NCBI RefSeq assembly: GCF_052076145.1 | Contig: NZ_CP197246.1 | Span: 6,510,001-6,574,000, forward strand | DNA length: 64,000 bases | Direction: 5' to 3' | From: Kitasatospora sp052076145 | GTDB lineage: Bacteria; Actinomycetota; Actinomycetes; Streptomycetales; Streptomycetaceae | Shown: piece by piece, positions 42,717 through 52,219 of the stretch | How the letters are laid out: every line of letters starts with the position of its first letter | Numbering within the stretch: the stretch's first letter is position 1 | Notes under the pieces: model-generated | Told to the model about the DNA's origin: nothing | Database searches by the model: none | What the model saw: only the letters and a program-made list of their open reading frames with translations | Translations under genes and position numbers: made by a program

Positions 42717-42793
42717 CAGGGGCGCGGGGAACTGCGCGATGCGGAAGGCGCCGGACCGCTGCTCCCGGTTACGCGCAGTTCCCCGCGCCCCTG
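42717..42793. repeat. Long inverted repeat, copy 1 (GGGGCGCGGGGAAC type)
   Basis: Perfect 22-bp arms at 42717-42738 and 42772-42793, beginning CAGGGGCGCGGGGAACTGCG, separated by 33 bases. It sits between convergent gene ends and probably stops transcription from both sides. The same arm sequence recurs at 60415-60488. Confidence 0.85.
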
Positions 42794-42806
42794 GGGGGCT
42801 GCAACC

Positions 42807-44870
42807 TCAGGAGGCGTGCTCGTACTGCGCCGCGAGGGCGGGCGGCATGGGGGCGTGGCGGAGGTAGCTGCGGGTGAAGTGGCCGGTGCCGTGGGAGAGG
42901 GAGCGGAGTTCGACGGGGTAGCGGGTCAGTTCGAGTTCGGGGACTTCGGCGCGGACGAGGCTGAGGCCGGGGCCGCCGGGTTCGGTGCCGAGGACGTGGC
43001 CGCGGCGGGCGGAGAGGTCGGTGAGGACGGCGCCCTGGTACTCGTCGGGCAGCAGCACCTGGACTTCGTCGACGGGTTCGAGCAGGCGGACGGAGGCGTG
43101 GGCGGCGGCTTCGCGGAGGGCGAGTTGCCCTGCGGTCTGGAAGGCGGCGTCCGAGGAGTCGACGGAGTGGGCCTTGCCGTCGGTGAGGGTGACGCGGACG
43201 TCGACCAGCGGGTAGCCGGCCAGGACGCCGTGGGCGAGCTGGGCGCGGACGCCCTTCTCGACGGAGGGGACGAAGTTGCGCGGGACGGCGCCGCCGACGA
43301 CCTTGTCGACGAATTCGAAGCCGCCGCCGGGCAGCGGTTCGACGGTGAGGTCGCAGATCGCGAACTGGCCGTGTCCGCCGGACTGTTTGACGTGGCGTCC
43401 GTGCCCGCTGCCCGCCGTGGCGAAGGTCTCGCGGAGGGCGACGCGGTAGGGCACGGTGTCGACGTGGACGCCGAACCGGCTGGTCAGGCGGTCGAGGACG
43501 ACGGCCTGGTGGGCCTCGCCGGTGCACCAGAGGACGAGTTGGTGGGTGTCGGGGTTCTGCTCGATCCGCAGGGCCGGGTCCTGGGCGGTGAGCTTGGCGA
43601 GGCTCTGGGCGAGCCTGTCCTCGTCGGCCTTGCTGTGGGCCTCGACGGCGATCGGCAGCAGCGCCTCGGGCTGCGCCCAGGGTTCGATGAGGCGGTCGTC
43701 GGCGCAGAGCGGGTCGCCGGCGCAGAGCGGGTCGCCGGTGCGGGCGGCGCCGAGCCGGGCCAGGCAGACCAGGTCGCCGGCGGTCGCGGCGGCGGCCGGG
43801 CGCTGCTGGTGGCCGAAGGGGGTGGTGAGGGCGGTGACGCGTTCGTCGGGCCGGCCGGGCAGGTGGAGGGCGGTGTCGGGCCGCACGGTGCCGGAGAAGA
43901 CGCGGACGAGGCTGAGCCGCCCGACGTACGGGTCCTCGCTGGTGTGGATGACCTGGGCGGCGACGGGGGCCTCCGGGTCGCAGGGCGGGAGGTCGTCCTG
44001 CCGTTCGGCGGGTGTGGGGAAGATCTTGGTGATCAGGTCGAGGAGTTCGGCGGCGCCGCCGGGCCGTCCGGTGGGGGAGGCGGGCGGCGTGGTGGCGAGG
44101 ACGGGGTGCAGGGCGCCCTGGAGGAACTCGCGGCGCAGCGCGGCGGTGAGCGAGGCGGGGTCGAGCTCCTCGCCGGCCAGGTAGCGCTCCAGCAGGGTGT
44201 CGTCCTCGCCTGCGATGGCTTCGACCAGGCGGGCGCGGGCGGTGTCGGCGTCGGCGGGGGGTTCGTCGGGGTCGCCGTAGCGGCGGCCGGTGAGCAGGTC
44301 GAGCGAGCCGAGCAGGTGGCCGTCGCGGAGGGTGGCCAGGTGCAGGGGCATGACGGTGTCGGGGTGGCCGTCGCCGAAGGCGTCCTGGCAGGCGGCGTAG
44401 GCCTCGTCGAGGCGTACGTGGGCGGCGTTGAGGTGGGTGAGGACGATGGCGGTGGGCAGCAGGGCGGCGCGGCACTCACGCCAGAGGGCGAGGGCGGGCA
44501 GGCCGATCGGTTCGGCGGCGGAGACGACCAGCAGGGCGGCCTCGGCGGCGCGCAGCCCGGCCCGGAGTTCGCCGGCGAAGTCGGCGTAGCCAGGGGTGTC
44601 GAGCAGGTTGATCTTGGTGTCGCGGTGTGCGACGGGGACGACGGCGAGCTGCACGGAGCGCTGTTGGCGGTGTTCGATCTCCTCGTGGTCGGAGACGGTG
44701 CTGCCGTCGGGGACCGTTCCGGCTCTGGTGAGGGCGCCGGCGGCCAGGGCCAGGGACTCGGTGAGGGTGGTCTTCCCGGCGCCGCTGGGGCCGACCAGGG
44801 CGACGTTGCGAAGGTCCGAGCTGTTCCGGACGGCTGGTGCGGGCGGGTGTGAGCTGGTCCGGTCCGCCAT
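42807..44870 (-). CDS. Elongation factor G-like protein EF-G2
   Basis: 687 residues from the ATG at 44870. The five-domain translational GTPase layout is kept: P-loop VGPSGAGKTTLTE, switch II DTPGYADF, and EF-G domains III-V (GHGRHVKQSGGHGQFAICDLTVEPL, GYPLVDVRVTLTDGKAHSVDSSDAAFQTA). The guanine-specificity motif, NKxD in EF-G, is THLN here, and switch I is changed. Such paralogs are the actinobacterial EF-G2 (FusA2) type, known from mycobacteria not to replace EF-G in translocation. A role in translation stress or ribosome binding is inference. Confidence 0.9.
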   Translation of the reverse strand: MADRTSSHPPAPAVRNSSDLRNVALVGPSGAGKTTLTESLALAAGALTRAGTVPDGSTVSDHEEIEHRQQRSVQLAVVPVAHRDTKINLLDTPGYADFAGELRAGLRAAEAALLVVSAAEPIGLPALALWRECRAALLPTAIVLTHLNAAHVRLDEAYAACQDAFGDGHPDTVMPLHLATLRDGHLLGSLDLLTGRRYGDPDEPPADADTARARLVEAIAGEDDTLLERYLAGEELDPASLTAALRREFLQGALHPVLATTPPASPTGRPGGAAELLDLITKIFPTPAERQDDLPPCDPEAPVAAQVIHTSEDPYVGRLSLVRVFSGTVRPDTALHLPGRPDERVTALTTPFGHQQRPAAAATAGDLVCLARLGAARTGDPLCAGDPLCADDRLIEPWAQPEALLPIAVEAHSKADEDRLAQSLAKLTAQDPALRIEQNPDTHQLVLWCTGEAHQAVVLDRLTSRFGVHVDTVPYRVALRETFATAGSGHGRHVKQSGGHGQFAICDLTVEPLPGGGFEFVDKVVGGAVPRNFVPSVEKGVRAQLAHGVLAGYPLVDVRVTLTDGKAHSVDSSDAAFQTAGQLALREAAAHASVRLLEPVDEVQVLLPDEYQGAVLTDLSARRGHVLGTEPGGPGLSLVRAEVPELELTRYPVELRSLSHGTGHFTRSYLRHAPMPPALAAQYEHAS

Positions 44871-45108
44871 GGCTGCCTCCTGAAGTCCCCGAGGTGCTTG
44901 CCGTTACATGCGGTGAGTGGGAAAGTACGTTCGGTGGTGGCCCGGCCGGGTCCGTCCACCGGCCTGCGCCCGCACGCTGGCGTGGGGCGGCGGAGCGCAC
45001 CGGCGGCGTGGATACCATTGTCCAGCCGGGCGGGCTGATCCGCCCGGCCGCCCGCCGCCCACCGAGGCGCGGGGCGACGTAGGCAAGATCGGGGCGGTCC
45101 GGAAGGCC

Positions 45109-45756
45109 ATGCTCAACAAGTACGCACGTGCCTTCTTCACACGTGTCCTGACGCCGTTCGCAGCGTTCCTGCTGCGGCTGGGGGTCAGCCCGGATGCGGT
45201 CACCCTGATCGGTACGGCCGGGTCGGTGGCCGGTGCGCTGGTGTTCTTCCCCCGTGGGGAGTTCTTCTGGGGCACCATCACGATCACCCTCTTCATCTTC
45301 TCCGACCTGGTCGACGGCAACATGGCCCGCCAGGCGGGCACCTCCAGCCGGTGGGGCGCCTTCCTCGACTCCACGCTGGACCGCGTCGCCGACTCGGCGA
45401 TCTTCGCAGGGCTGGCCATGTGGTACGCCGGGAAGGGCGACAACGAGCTGCTCTGCGCGGTGGCGATCTGCTGCCTGGCGAGCGGTCAGGTGGTCTCGTA
45501 CACCAAGGCGCGGGCCGAGAGCCTGGGCCTGCCGTGCAAGGTCAACGGGCTGGTCGAGCGGGCCGAGCGGCTGGTCGTCAGCCTGGTCGCGGCCGGGGTG
45601 TCGGGCCTGCACACCTTCGGGGTGCCGTACGTGGAGTGGCTGCTGCCGGTGGCGCTCTGGCTGGTCGCCGTGGGCAGCCTGATCACGATGATGCAGCGCA
45701 TCCTGACGGTCCGCCGGGAGGCGCTGGAGGCGCAGGACACCGAGGTGACGGCATGA
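45109..45756 (+). CDS. pgsA: Phosphatidylinositol phosphate synthase (CDP-alcohol phosphotransferase)
   Basis: 215 residues from the ATG at 45109. The CDP-alcohol phosphotransferase motif D-G-x2-A-R-x8-G-x3-D-x3-D is complete in DLVDGNMARQAGTSSRWGAFLDSTLDRVAD. About six membrane helices. In actinobacteria with this neighbourhood the enzyme joins CDP-diacylglycerol to inositol-3-phosphate, giving the precursor of phosphatidylinositol and PIMs. Stop overlaps the next start by four bases. Confidence 0.94.
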   Translation: MLNKYARAFFTRVLTPFAAFLLRLGVSPDAVTLIGTAGSVAGALVFFPRGEFFWGTITITLFIFSDLVDGNMARQAGTSSRWGAFLDSTLDRVADSAIFAGLAMWYAGKGDNELLCAVAICCLASGQVVSYTKARAESLGLPCKVNGLVERAERLVVSLVAAGVSGLHTFGVPYVEWLLPVALWLVAVGSLITMMQRILTVRREALEAQDTEVTA

Positions 45757-46703
45757 CGGGCACGGTGCAGGAGCGGCTGGTCGACTCGGCGTACGCGCTC
45801 GGCTGGGCGGCGCTGCGGCACCTGCCCGAGCCCGCCGCGCGGGGGCTGTTCGAGCGGATCGCCGACTCGGCGTGGCGCAAGCGCGGCAAGCGGGTGCTCC
45901 AGCTGGAGGCCAATCTGCGCCGGGTCCGCCCGGAGCTGGACGAGGCCGGGCTGCGCGAGCTCTCGCGGGCCGGGATGCGCTCCTACCTGCGGTACTGGAT
46001 GGAGTCCTTCCGGCTGCAGACCTGGAACCCCGAGCAGATCCTCGAGAACGTCCAGGTCAAGGGCGCCGAGGGCCTCAACGCGGAGCTGGCGACCGGCCGG
46101 GGCGTGGTGATAGCGCTGCCGCACATGGCGAACTGGGACTCCGCCGGGGCCTGGGTCGCGGCCTGCGAGGGGCACCGCTTCACCACCGTCGCCGAGCGGC
46201 TCAAGCCCGAGTCGCTGTTCGACCGGTTCGTCGCGTACCGGGAGAGCCTGGGCATGGAGGTGCTGCCGCTGACCGGCTCGGGCGTGTCGGTGATCGGCAC
46301 GCTGGCGCGGCGGCTACGCGAGGGGAAGCTGGTCTGCCTGGTCGGCGACCGCGACCTCTCGGAGGCCGGGCTGCCGGTGGACTTCTTCGGTGAGCAGACC
46401 CGGATGCCCGCCGGGCCCGCGGCGCTGGCGCTGCGCACCGGCGCCGCGCTGATGCCGGTGACGCTCTGGTACGACGGCCCGGTGATGCGCGGGGTCATCC
46501 ACCCGGAGGTGCTGCCGCCCGAGGAGGGCGACCAGAAGGAGAAGACCGTCGCGATGACGCAGGCGATGGCCGACGTCTGGGCCGACGGCATCCGGGAGCA
46601 CCCGGAGGACTGGCACATGCTGCAGAAGTTCTGGCTGGCGGATCTGCCGCCGCGCGATCCTGCGGCGCAGGGCCAGACGCAGGGCCAAGGGGGAGCCTCG
46701 TGA
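45753..46703 (+). CDS. Phosphatidylinositol mannoside acyltransferase
   Basis: 316 residues. LpxL-like lysophospholipid acyltransferase: HMANWD gives the HX4D catalytic motif, VCLVGDRDLSEAGLPVDFFGEQTRMPAGPAALALRTGAALMPV is the substrate-binding segment. It is the ortholog by position and sequence of mycobacterial PatA, which acylates the mannose of PIM. Overlaps pgsA and pimA by four bases each, a tight three-gene operon. Confidence 0.93.
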   Translation: MTGTVQERLVDSAYALGWAALRHLPEPAARGLFERIADSAWRKRGKRVLQLEANLRRVRPELDEAGLRELSRAGMRSYLRYWMESFRLQTWNPEQILENVQVKGAEGLNAELATGRGVVIALPHMANWDSAGAWVAACEGHRFTTVAERLKPESLFDRFVAYRESLGMEVLPLTGSGVSVIGTLARRLREGKLVCLVGDRDLSEAGLPVDFFGEQTRMPAGPAALALRTGAALMPVTLWYDGPVMRGVIHPEVLPPEEGDQKEKTVAMTQAMADVWADGIREHPEDWHMLQKFWLADLPPRDPAAQGQTQGQGGAS

Positions 46704-47881
46704 AGATCGGCATCGTCTGCCCGTACGACTGGGACGTCCCCGGTGGGGTGCAGTTCCACATCCGGGACCTGGCCGAGCACCTGATCGCGCTCGGGCACGA
46801 GGTCTCGGTGCTGGCGCCCGCCGAGGACGAGTCGGCGCTGCCGCCGTACGTCGTCTCCGCCGGGCGGGCCGTGGCCGTGCCGTACAACGGCTCGGTGGCC
46901 CGGCTGAGCTTCGGCATCATCTCGGCGGCCCGCGTCCGGCGCTGGCTGGGCGAGGGGCGCTTCGACATCCTGCACGTGCACGAGCCGGCCTCGCCGAGCC
47001 TGTCGATGCTGGCCGCGTGGGCGGCCAACGGCCCGATGGTCGGCACCTTCCACACCTCGAACCCGCGCTCGCGGGCGATGATCGCGGCCTCGCCGATCCT
47101 CCAGCCGAGCCTGGAGAAGATGAGCGCCCGGATCGCCGTCAGCGAGTACGCCCGGCGCACCCTGGTCGAGCACCTGGGCGGTGACGCGGTGGTCATCCCG
47201 AACGGCGTCGACGTCCGGTTCTTCGCCGACGCCGAGCCCGATCCGCGCTGGCAGGGCGGTGCGGCGGCCGGCAACCCCGGCACGATCGGCTTCATCGGCC
47301 GGATCAACGAGCCGCGCAAGGGCCTGCCGACGCTGCTCGCCGCGCTGCCGAAGATCCTGGCCGAGCGGCCGGGCGTGCGGCTGCTGGTCGCGGGCAAGGG
47401 CGACGAGGTGGAGGCCGTGGCCGGGCTGGCGCCCGAGGTGCGGCAGCAGATCGAGTTCCTCGGCATGGTCAGCGACGCGGAGAAGGCCCGCCTGCTGCGC
47501 AGCGTCGACCTGTACGTCGCCCCGAACACGGGCGGTGAGAGCTTCGGCATCATCCTGGTCGAGGCGATGTCGGCCGGTGCGCCGGTGCTGGCCAGCGATC
47601 TGGACGCGTTCCGCCAGGTGTTGGACGGCGGCGCGGCGGGGGAGCTGTTCCCGGTCGAGGACGCGGCGGCGCTGGCCGATGCGGCGGTGCGGCTGCTGGC
47701 GGCCCCGGAGCGGCTGAAGGAGCTGCGGGAGGCCGCCTCGCGGCACGTCCGGCGCTTCGACTGGGAGACGGTCGGCGCGGAGATCCTCTCGGTGTACGAG
47801 ACCGTCACGGACGGCCGCCCACTGGTCGCGGAGGACGAGCGGGTGGGCTGGCGCGAGCGGCTCGGGCTGTCACGCGACTGA
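46700..47881 (+). CDS. pimA: Phosphatidylinositol alpha-mannosyltransferase
   Basis: 393 residues from the GTG at 46700. GT4 glycosyltransferase (GT-B fold): N-terminal IGIVCPYDWDVPGGVQFHIRDLAEHL, DILHVHEPASPSLS, and C-terminal IGFIGRINEPRKGLPTLLAAL and PNTGGESFGIILVEAMSAGAPVLASD with the EX7E-type motif. Transfers the first mannose from GDP-mannose to phosphatidylinositol on the inner membrane face. Confidence 0.95.
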   Translation: MKIGIVCPYDWDVPGGVQFHIRDLAEHLIALGHEVSVLAPAEDESALPPYVVSAGRAVAVPYNGSVARLSFGIISAARVRRWLGEGRFDILHVHEPASPSLSMLAAWAANGPMVGTFHTSNPRSRAMIAASPILQPSLEKMSARIAVSEYARRTLVEHLGGDAVVIPNGVDVRFFADAEPDPRWQGGAAAGNPGTIGFIGRINEPRKGLPTLLAALPKILAERPGVRLLVAGKGDEVEAVAGLAPEVRQQIEFLGMVSDAEKARLLRSVDLYVAPNTGGESFGIILVEAMSAGAPVLASDLDAFRQVLDGGAAGELFPVEDAAALADAAVRLLAAPERLKELREAASRHVRRFDWETVGAEILSVYETVTDGRPLVAEDERVGWRERLGLSRD

Positions 47882-47964
47882 GCGCCAGCGCATGCGGCCT
47901 CGGGGTCGGGCACGTAACGTCGTCATCTGATCACGGATGGTGACTGCCCAGCCCGGGAGGGCCG

Positions 47965-50160
47965 ATGACCTCGTCAGGAGACACCCGCACCGCTGCACCT
48001 GGCGGAGCACTGCGGCGGCTGGGGGAGTGGTGCGCCCGGCACGGCGTGCTGGTGGTCGTGCTGTGGCTGGTGGTGCTGGGCGGCCTGCACGGGCTGCAGA
48101 ACGCGTTCGGCGGGACCTACTCGGACGACTTCTCGCTCCCCGGTACGCAGTCGAACACCGGCCGGGAGGTGCTCCAGGCGAACGCTCCCGCCGCTGGCGG
48201 CACCGGCGCCCAGGTCGTCCTGCACGACGCGCAGGGGCCGCTGACCGGCGTCCAGAGCCAGGTCGGCCAGGCCGTCGCCGCGCTCCAGCAGCTGCCGCAC
48301 GTGCTGTCGGCGGCGAACCCGCTGCCCGCCCCCGGGCAGCCGCCGACCGGCGCTGTCTCGGCGGACGGCGCGACGGGCTACATCACCGTCAAGTTCGACG
48401 TCACCCCGGCCACCCTCGGCCACTCCTACATCGCCGGGGTCGACGGCGCGGTGGCGCCGCTGCGGGCGGCCGGGGTCCAGGTCGAGTACGGCGGGCCGCT
48501 CGGGGAGCTCGCCCGGCCCGAGACCCGGGATTTCAGCAGTGAGGCGATCGGCTTCGCGGTGGCGGTCGTGGTGCTGCTGGTCGGCTTCGGCAGCCTGATC
48601 GCGGCCGGGCTGCCGCTGGTCACCGCGCTGGTCAGCGTGATCGTCGGGCTGAGCTGCCTGAGCCTGGTGGCCATCGCCTTCACCTTCGCGAGCGTGTCGC
48701 CGACGCTGGCCACGATGATCGGGCTGGGCGTCGGCATCGACTACGCGCTGTTCCTGATCACCCGGCACCGCCAGCTCGTCATGGACGGCGTGCCACCGCC
48801 GGTGGCGGCGGGCCGGGCGGTCGCCACCAGCGGCCGGGCGGTGCTGGTCTCCGGCTGCACCGTCATCGTCGCGCTGGCCGGGCTGTACGTCTCCCGGGTG
48901 AGCTTCATCGGCAAGCTCGGCGCTGCGGCGGCCGTCACGGTGGTGACGGCGGTGCTCGGCGCGCTCACCCTCGTCCCGGCGCTGCTGGGCCTGGTCGGCG
49001 GGCGGATCGACCGGTTCCACCTCCGCGAGCCGGTGGCGGAGGGCGCCCGGGGCGAGAGCGGCACGGGCGGCTGGCACCGGTACGCCCAGCGGGTGGAGCG
49101 CCGACCGTGGTGGTTCCTGGCGGGCGGGCTGGTGGTGATCGGGGTCCTGGCGATCCCGCTGTTCTCGATCCGGCTCGGGCACATCGGTGACGGCGCGGAC
49201 CCGACCAGCTTCACCGACCGGCGGGCGTACGACCTGGTCAGTGCTGGTTTCGGGCCGGGCGCCAACGGCCCGCTGACCATCGTGGTCGACCAGAGCTCGG
49301 TGCCGGCCCAGAGCAGGGCGGCGCTGGCCGGCTCGCTGCAGCAGGCGCTCACCGGGGTGCCGGGGGCGGCGAGCATCAGCCCGCCGCAGCCGACCGGCAA
49401 CGGCGACGTGCTGGTCTCGACGGCGGTCTCCGCCGTCGCGCCGCAGGACGCCGGGACGACCCGGCTGTTCAACCACCTCAAGGACGACGTGCTGCCGCAG
49501 GCGGTGGCCGGTACGGCCGCCAAGACCTACCTGACGGGGACGACCGCCGCCCAGGTGGACTTCCTGGAGCTGATCTCCGCGCGCCTCCCGCTGATCATCG
49601 CGGTGGTGGTCGGCCTGGCCTTCGTGATCATCCTGATCGTCTTCCGGGGGCTGCTGGTCGCGGTCAAGGCGGCGGCGCTCAACCTGCTCTCGATCGCCGC
49701 CTCGTACGGCGTGGTGGTCGCGGTCTTCCAGTGGGGCTGGGGCGGCCCGGCCCTGGGGGTCGCGGGGAAGGTGCCGATCGAGAGCTACGTGCCGATGATG
49801 ATGTTCGCCATCGTCTTCGGCCTGAGCATGGACTACGAGATCTTCCTGCTCTCCCGGGTGCACGAGGCCTGGGAGCGGACCCGGGACAGCCGGGGCAGCG
49901 TGGCGCACGGGCTGGAGATCACCGCCCGGGTGATCACCTGCGCGGCGTTGATCATGGTGAGCGTCTTCGCCGCGTTCGTCCTGAGCGACAACATCGTGGT
50001 CAAGATGCTCGGGCTGGGGCTCGCGGTCAGCGTCCTGGTCGACGCGACGGTCGTCCGCCTGCTGCTCGTCCCGGCGGTGATGACGCTGCTGGGCCGCCAC
50101 GCCTGGTGGGCCCCGGGCTGGCTCGACCGGGCCCTCCCGCACATCGACCCCGAGGGCTGA
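47965..50160 (+). CDS. MMPL/RND-family transporter
   Basis: 731 residues. Twelve-helix RND layout in two repeats: helix 1 (HGVLVVVLWLVVLGGLHGL), an extracellular loop with YSDDFSLPGTQS, a five-helix bundle from about 190 with the GIDYALFLITRHRQ motif, then a second loop and a bundle with FGLSMDYEIFLLSRVHEAW. The GxxxDY pairs are the proton-relay positions of MMPL proteins. Exports lipids or other hydrophobic compounds. Beside PIM genes a lipid substrate is plausible but not shown. Confidence 0.93.
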   Translation: MTSSGDTRTAAPGGALRRLGEWCARHGVLVVVLWLVVLGGLHGLQNAFGGTYSDDFSLPGTQSNTGREVLQANAPAAGGTGAQVVLHDAQGPLTGVQSQVGQAVAALQQLPHVLSAANPLPAPGQPPTGAVSADGATGYITVKFDVTPATLGHSYIAGVDGAVAPLRAAGVQVEYGGPLGELARPETRDFSSEAIGFAVAVVVLLVGFGSLIAAGLPLVTALVSVIVGLSCLSLVAIAFTFASVSPTLATMIGLGVGIDYALFLITRHRQLVMDGVPPPVAAGRAVATSGRAVLVSGCTVIVALAGLYVSRVSFIGKLGAAAAVTVVTAVLGALTLVPALLGLVGGRIDRFHLREPVAEGARGESGTGGWHRYAQRVERRPWWFLAGGLVVIGVLAIPLFSIRLGHIGDGADPTSFTDRRAYDLVSAGFGPGANGPLTIVVDQSSVPAQSRAALAGSLQQALTGVPGAASISPPQPTGNGDVLVSTAVSAVAPQDAGTTRLFNHLKDDVLPQAVAGTAAKTYLTGTTAAQVDFLELISARLPLIIAVVVGLAFVIILIVFRGLLVAVKAAALNLLSIAASYGVVVAVFQWGWGGPALGVAGKVPIESYVPMMMFAIVFGLSMDYEIFLLSRVHEAWERTRDSRGSVAHGLEITARVITCAALIMVSVFAAFVLSDNIVVKMLGLGLAVSVLVDATVVRLLLVPAVMTLLGRHAWWAPGWLDRALPHIDPEG

Positions 50161-50239
50161 CGGGCCCGCAGCGGGGGTGCCGGGCGGGGGTCGTAGGATC
50201 TGAGCGTCGCCCGCCGCCCCACCCCGCCGGAGGTTTCCC

Positions 50240-50602
50240 GTGCCGCAGATCACCGTCGACCGCAGCCCGGGGGTGGCCCTCGACCGGCGCGCCTTCGCCG
50301 CCGAGCTGCACCTGCTGGTGGCCCGGGTGATCGGCTCGCCGGTGGCCGATTGCAAGACCCGCTTCCGGCGGATCGAGGAGTGCTTCGTCGGCGACGGTGA
50401 CGAGACCCGGCTGATGGTCTTCCTGGAGATCAAGATCATGGACGGCCGGAGCATCGAACTGCGGGCCGAGCTGACGGAGTCCGTACTGAAGCTCCTCCAG
50501 GAGCACGCGAGCGCGCCGGCCGGCGGCGAGCTCCACCTGGCCGTCGACGTGACGGAGCTGGACAGCCGCTCGTACCGCAAGGCCGTGCTGGCGGCGCGGT
50601 AG
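50240..50602 (+). CDS. 5-carboxymethyl-2-hydroxymuconate isomerase-like tautomerase
   Basis: 120 residues from the GTG at 50240. Starts M-P-Q-I, giving the N-terminal catalytic proline of the tautomerase superfamily after Met removal. Further family segments are DCKTRFRRIEECFVGDG and MVFLEIKIMDGRS. The catabolic pathway of the named enzyme (homoprotocatechuate) is not encoded nearby, so the physiological substrate is unknown. Confidence 0.8.
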   Translation: MPQITVDRSPGVALDRRAFAAELHLLVARVIGSPVADCKTRFRRIEECFVGDGDETRLMVFLEIKIMDGRSIELRAELTESVLKLLQEHASAPAGGELHLAVDVTELDSRSYRKAVLAAR

Positions 50603-50613
50603 CGTAGCGCCCC

Positions 50614-51159
50614 GTGACTACCTGGTTCTGGGCCGCGGTCGCGGTCGTACTGTTCGCCGTCTACCTGAGCTGGACGGCAGGGCGGCTCGACCGGCTGCAC
50701 GCCCGGATCGACGCGGCGCGGGCCTCGCTGGACGCGCAGCTCGTACGGCGGGCGTCGGTGGCGTTGGAGCTGGCGACCTCGTCGACGCTGGACCCGGCCA
50801 CCTCGATCCTGCTCTACCAGGCCTCGCACGCGGCCCGGGAAGCGGAGGACGAGCACCGGGAGGTGGCGGAGAGCGAGCTGAGCCTCGCACTGCGCGCGGT
50901 CTTCTCCGAGCCCGAGCAGGTCGCCGCGCTGCTCGCCGCGCCCGGTGGGGAGGAGGCCGTCAAGGAGCTGACGGCGGCCGTCCGGCGGGTGCCGATGGCC
51001 CGCCGGTTCCACAACGACGCGGTGCGGGGCGCGCGGGCGGTGCGGGAGCACCGGCTGGTGCGGTACTTCCGGCTGGCGGGGCGGGCGCCGTTCCCCTTGG
51101 CATTCGAGATGGATGACGAACCGCCACCGGCGCTCACCCCCCAAGGGGCTCCCGCCTAG
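50614..51159 (+). CDS. LemA-like membrane-anchored protein
   Basis: 181 residues. One N-terminal membrane helix (TWFWAAVAVVLFAVYLSW), then long helices: RLDRLHARIDAARASLDAQLVRRASVALELA, and MARRFHNDAVRGARAVREHRLVRYFRLAGRAPFPLAFEMDDE. The NDAV segment and the final PFPLAFEM pattern match the LemA family. It starts 11 bases after the tautomerase gene and is probably co-transcribed. Function unknown. Confidence 0.7.
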   Translation: MTTWFWAAVAVVLFAVYLSWTAGRLDRLHARIDAARASLDAQLVRRASVALELATSSTLDPATSILLYQASHAAREAEDEHREVAESELSLALRAVFSEPEQVAALLAAPGGEEAVKELTAAVRRVPMARRFHNDAVRGARAVREHRLVRYFRLAGRAPFPLAFEMDDEPPPALTPQGAPA

Positions 51160-51281
51160 ACCGGTTCCAGCCTGTTTGTCGTAAGTCGAACGTCGGTCTG
51201 GACTAGGTGGCGCACGGCGCGGGCCCGTTTCGGGCCTACGATAGGGCGATAGCACTGGTTCATCTTCGAGTGAGGTCTCAC

Positions 51282-52193
51282 GTGTCCACCAGCCCCATCA
51301 CCGCAGACCAGCCGCAGATCGGCACCGCCCGCGTGAAGCGCGGCATGGCCGAGCAGCTCAAGGGCGGTGTGATCATGGATGTGGTCAACGCCGAGCAGGC
51401 GAAGATCGCCGAGGACGCCGGTGCGGTCGCCGTCATGGCTCTGGAGCGCGTCCCCGCCGACATCCGCAAGGACGGCGGCGTGGCCCGGATGTCCGACCCG
51501 AACATGATCGAGGAGATCATCGCCGCGGTCTCCATCCCGGTCATGGCGAAGTCCCGGATCGGCCACTTCGTCGAGGCGCAGATCCTGCAGTCGCTCGGCG
51601 TCGACTACATCGACGAGTCCGAGGTGCTGACCCCGGCCGACGAGGTCAACCACTCCGACAAGTTCGCCTTCACCACCCCGTTCGTCTGCGGCGCCACCAA
51701 CCTCGGTGAGGCGCTGCGCCGGATCGCCGAGGGCGCGGCCATGATCCGCTCCAAGGGCGAGGCCGGCACCGGCAACGTGGTCGAGGCCGTCCGCCACCTG
51801 CGCCAGATCAAGAACGAGATCGCCAAGCTGCGCGGCTTCGACAACAACGAGCTGTACGCGGCCGCCAAGGAGCTGCGCGCTCCGTACGAGCTGGTCAAGG
51901 AGGTCGCCGAGCTCGGCAAGCTGCCGGTCGTGCTGTTCTCCGCCGGTGGTGTCGCCACCCCGGCCGACGCCGCGCTGATGCGTCAGCTCGGTGCCGAGGG
52001 CGTCTTCGTCGGCTCCGGCATCTTCAAGTCGGGCGACCCGGCCAAGCGCGCCGCCGCCATCGTGAAGGCCACCACCTTCTACGACGACCCGAAGATCATC
52101 GCGGACGCCTCCCGCAACCTGGGCGAGGCCATGGTCGGCATCAACTGCGACACCCTGCCCGAGTCCGAGCGCTACGCCAACCGCGGCTGGTAG
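51282..52193 (+). CDS. pdxS: Pyridoxal 5'-phosphate synthase lyase subunit
   Basis: 303 residues from the GTG at 51282. TIM-barrel PdxS (Pdx1/SnzP): RVKRGMAEQLKGGVIMDVVNAEQAKIAEDAGAVAVMALERVPADIR, KSRIGHFVEAQIL with the second catalytic Lys, and the phosphate site FSAGGVATPADAALMRQLGAEGVFVGSGIF. Makes PLP from ribose 5-phosphate, glyceraldehyde 3-phosphate and ammonia supplied by PdxT. Confidence 0.97.
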   Translation: MSTSPITADQPQIGTARVKRGMAEQLKGGVIMDVVNAEQAKIAEDAGAVAVMALERVPADIRKDGGVARMSDPNMIEEIIAAVSIPVMAKSRIGHFVEAQILQSLGVDYIDESEVLTPADEVNHSDKFAFTTPFVCGATNLGEALRRIAEGAAMIRSKGEAGTGNVVEAVRHLRQIKNEIAKLRGFDNNELYAAAKELRAPYELVKEVAELGKLPVVLFSAGGVATPADAALMRQLGAEGVFVGSGIFKSGDPAKRAAAIVKATTFYDDPKIIADASRNLGEAMVGINCDTLPESERYANRGW

Positions 52194-52219
52194 TCACACA
52201 GCAGCAGTAACGTCTCGTC

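Noticed and set aside
43680..43740. Short direct repeat GCAGAGCGGGTCGCCGG
   Set aside because: An in-frame duplication of a six-residue segment (DPLCAG) inside the EF-G2 gene; a coding detail, not a mobile or regulatory repeat.
47974..51255. A 1093-codon open frame on the minus strand
   Set aside because: Antisense shadow of the MMPL, tautomerase and LemA-like genes; composition is His/Arg/Gln/Asp-rich without motifs.
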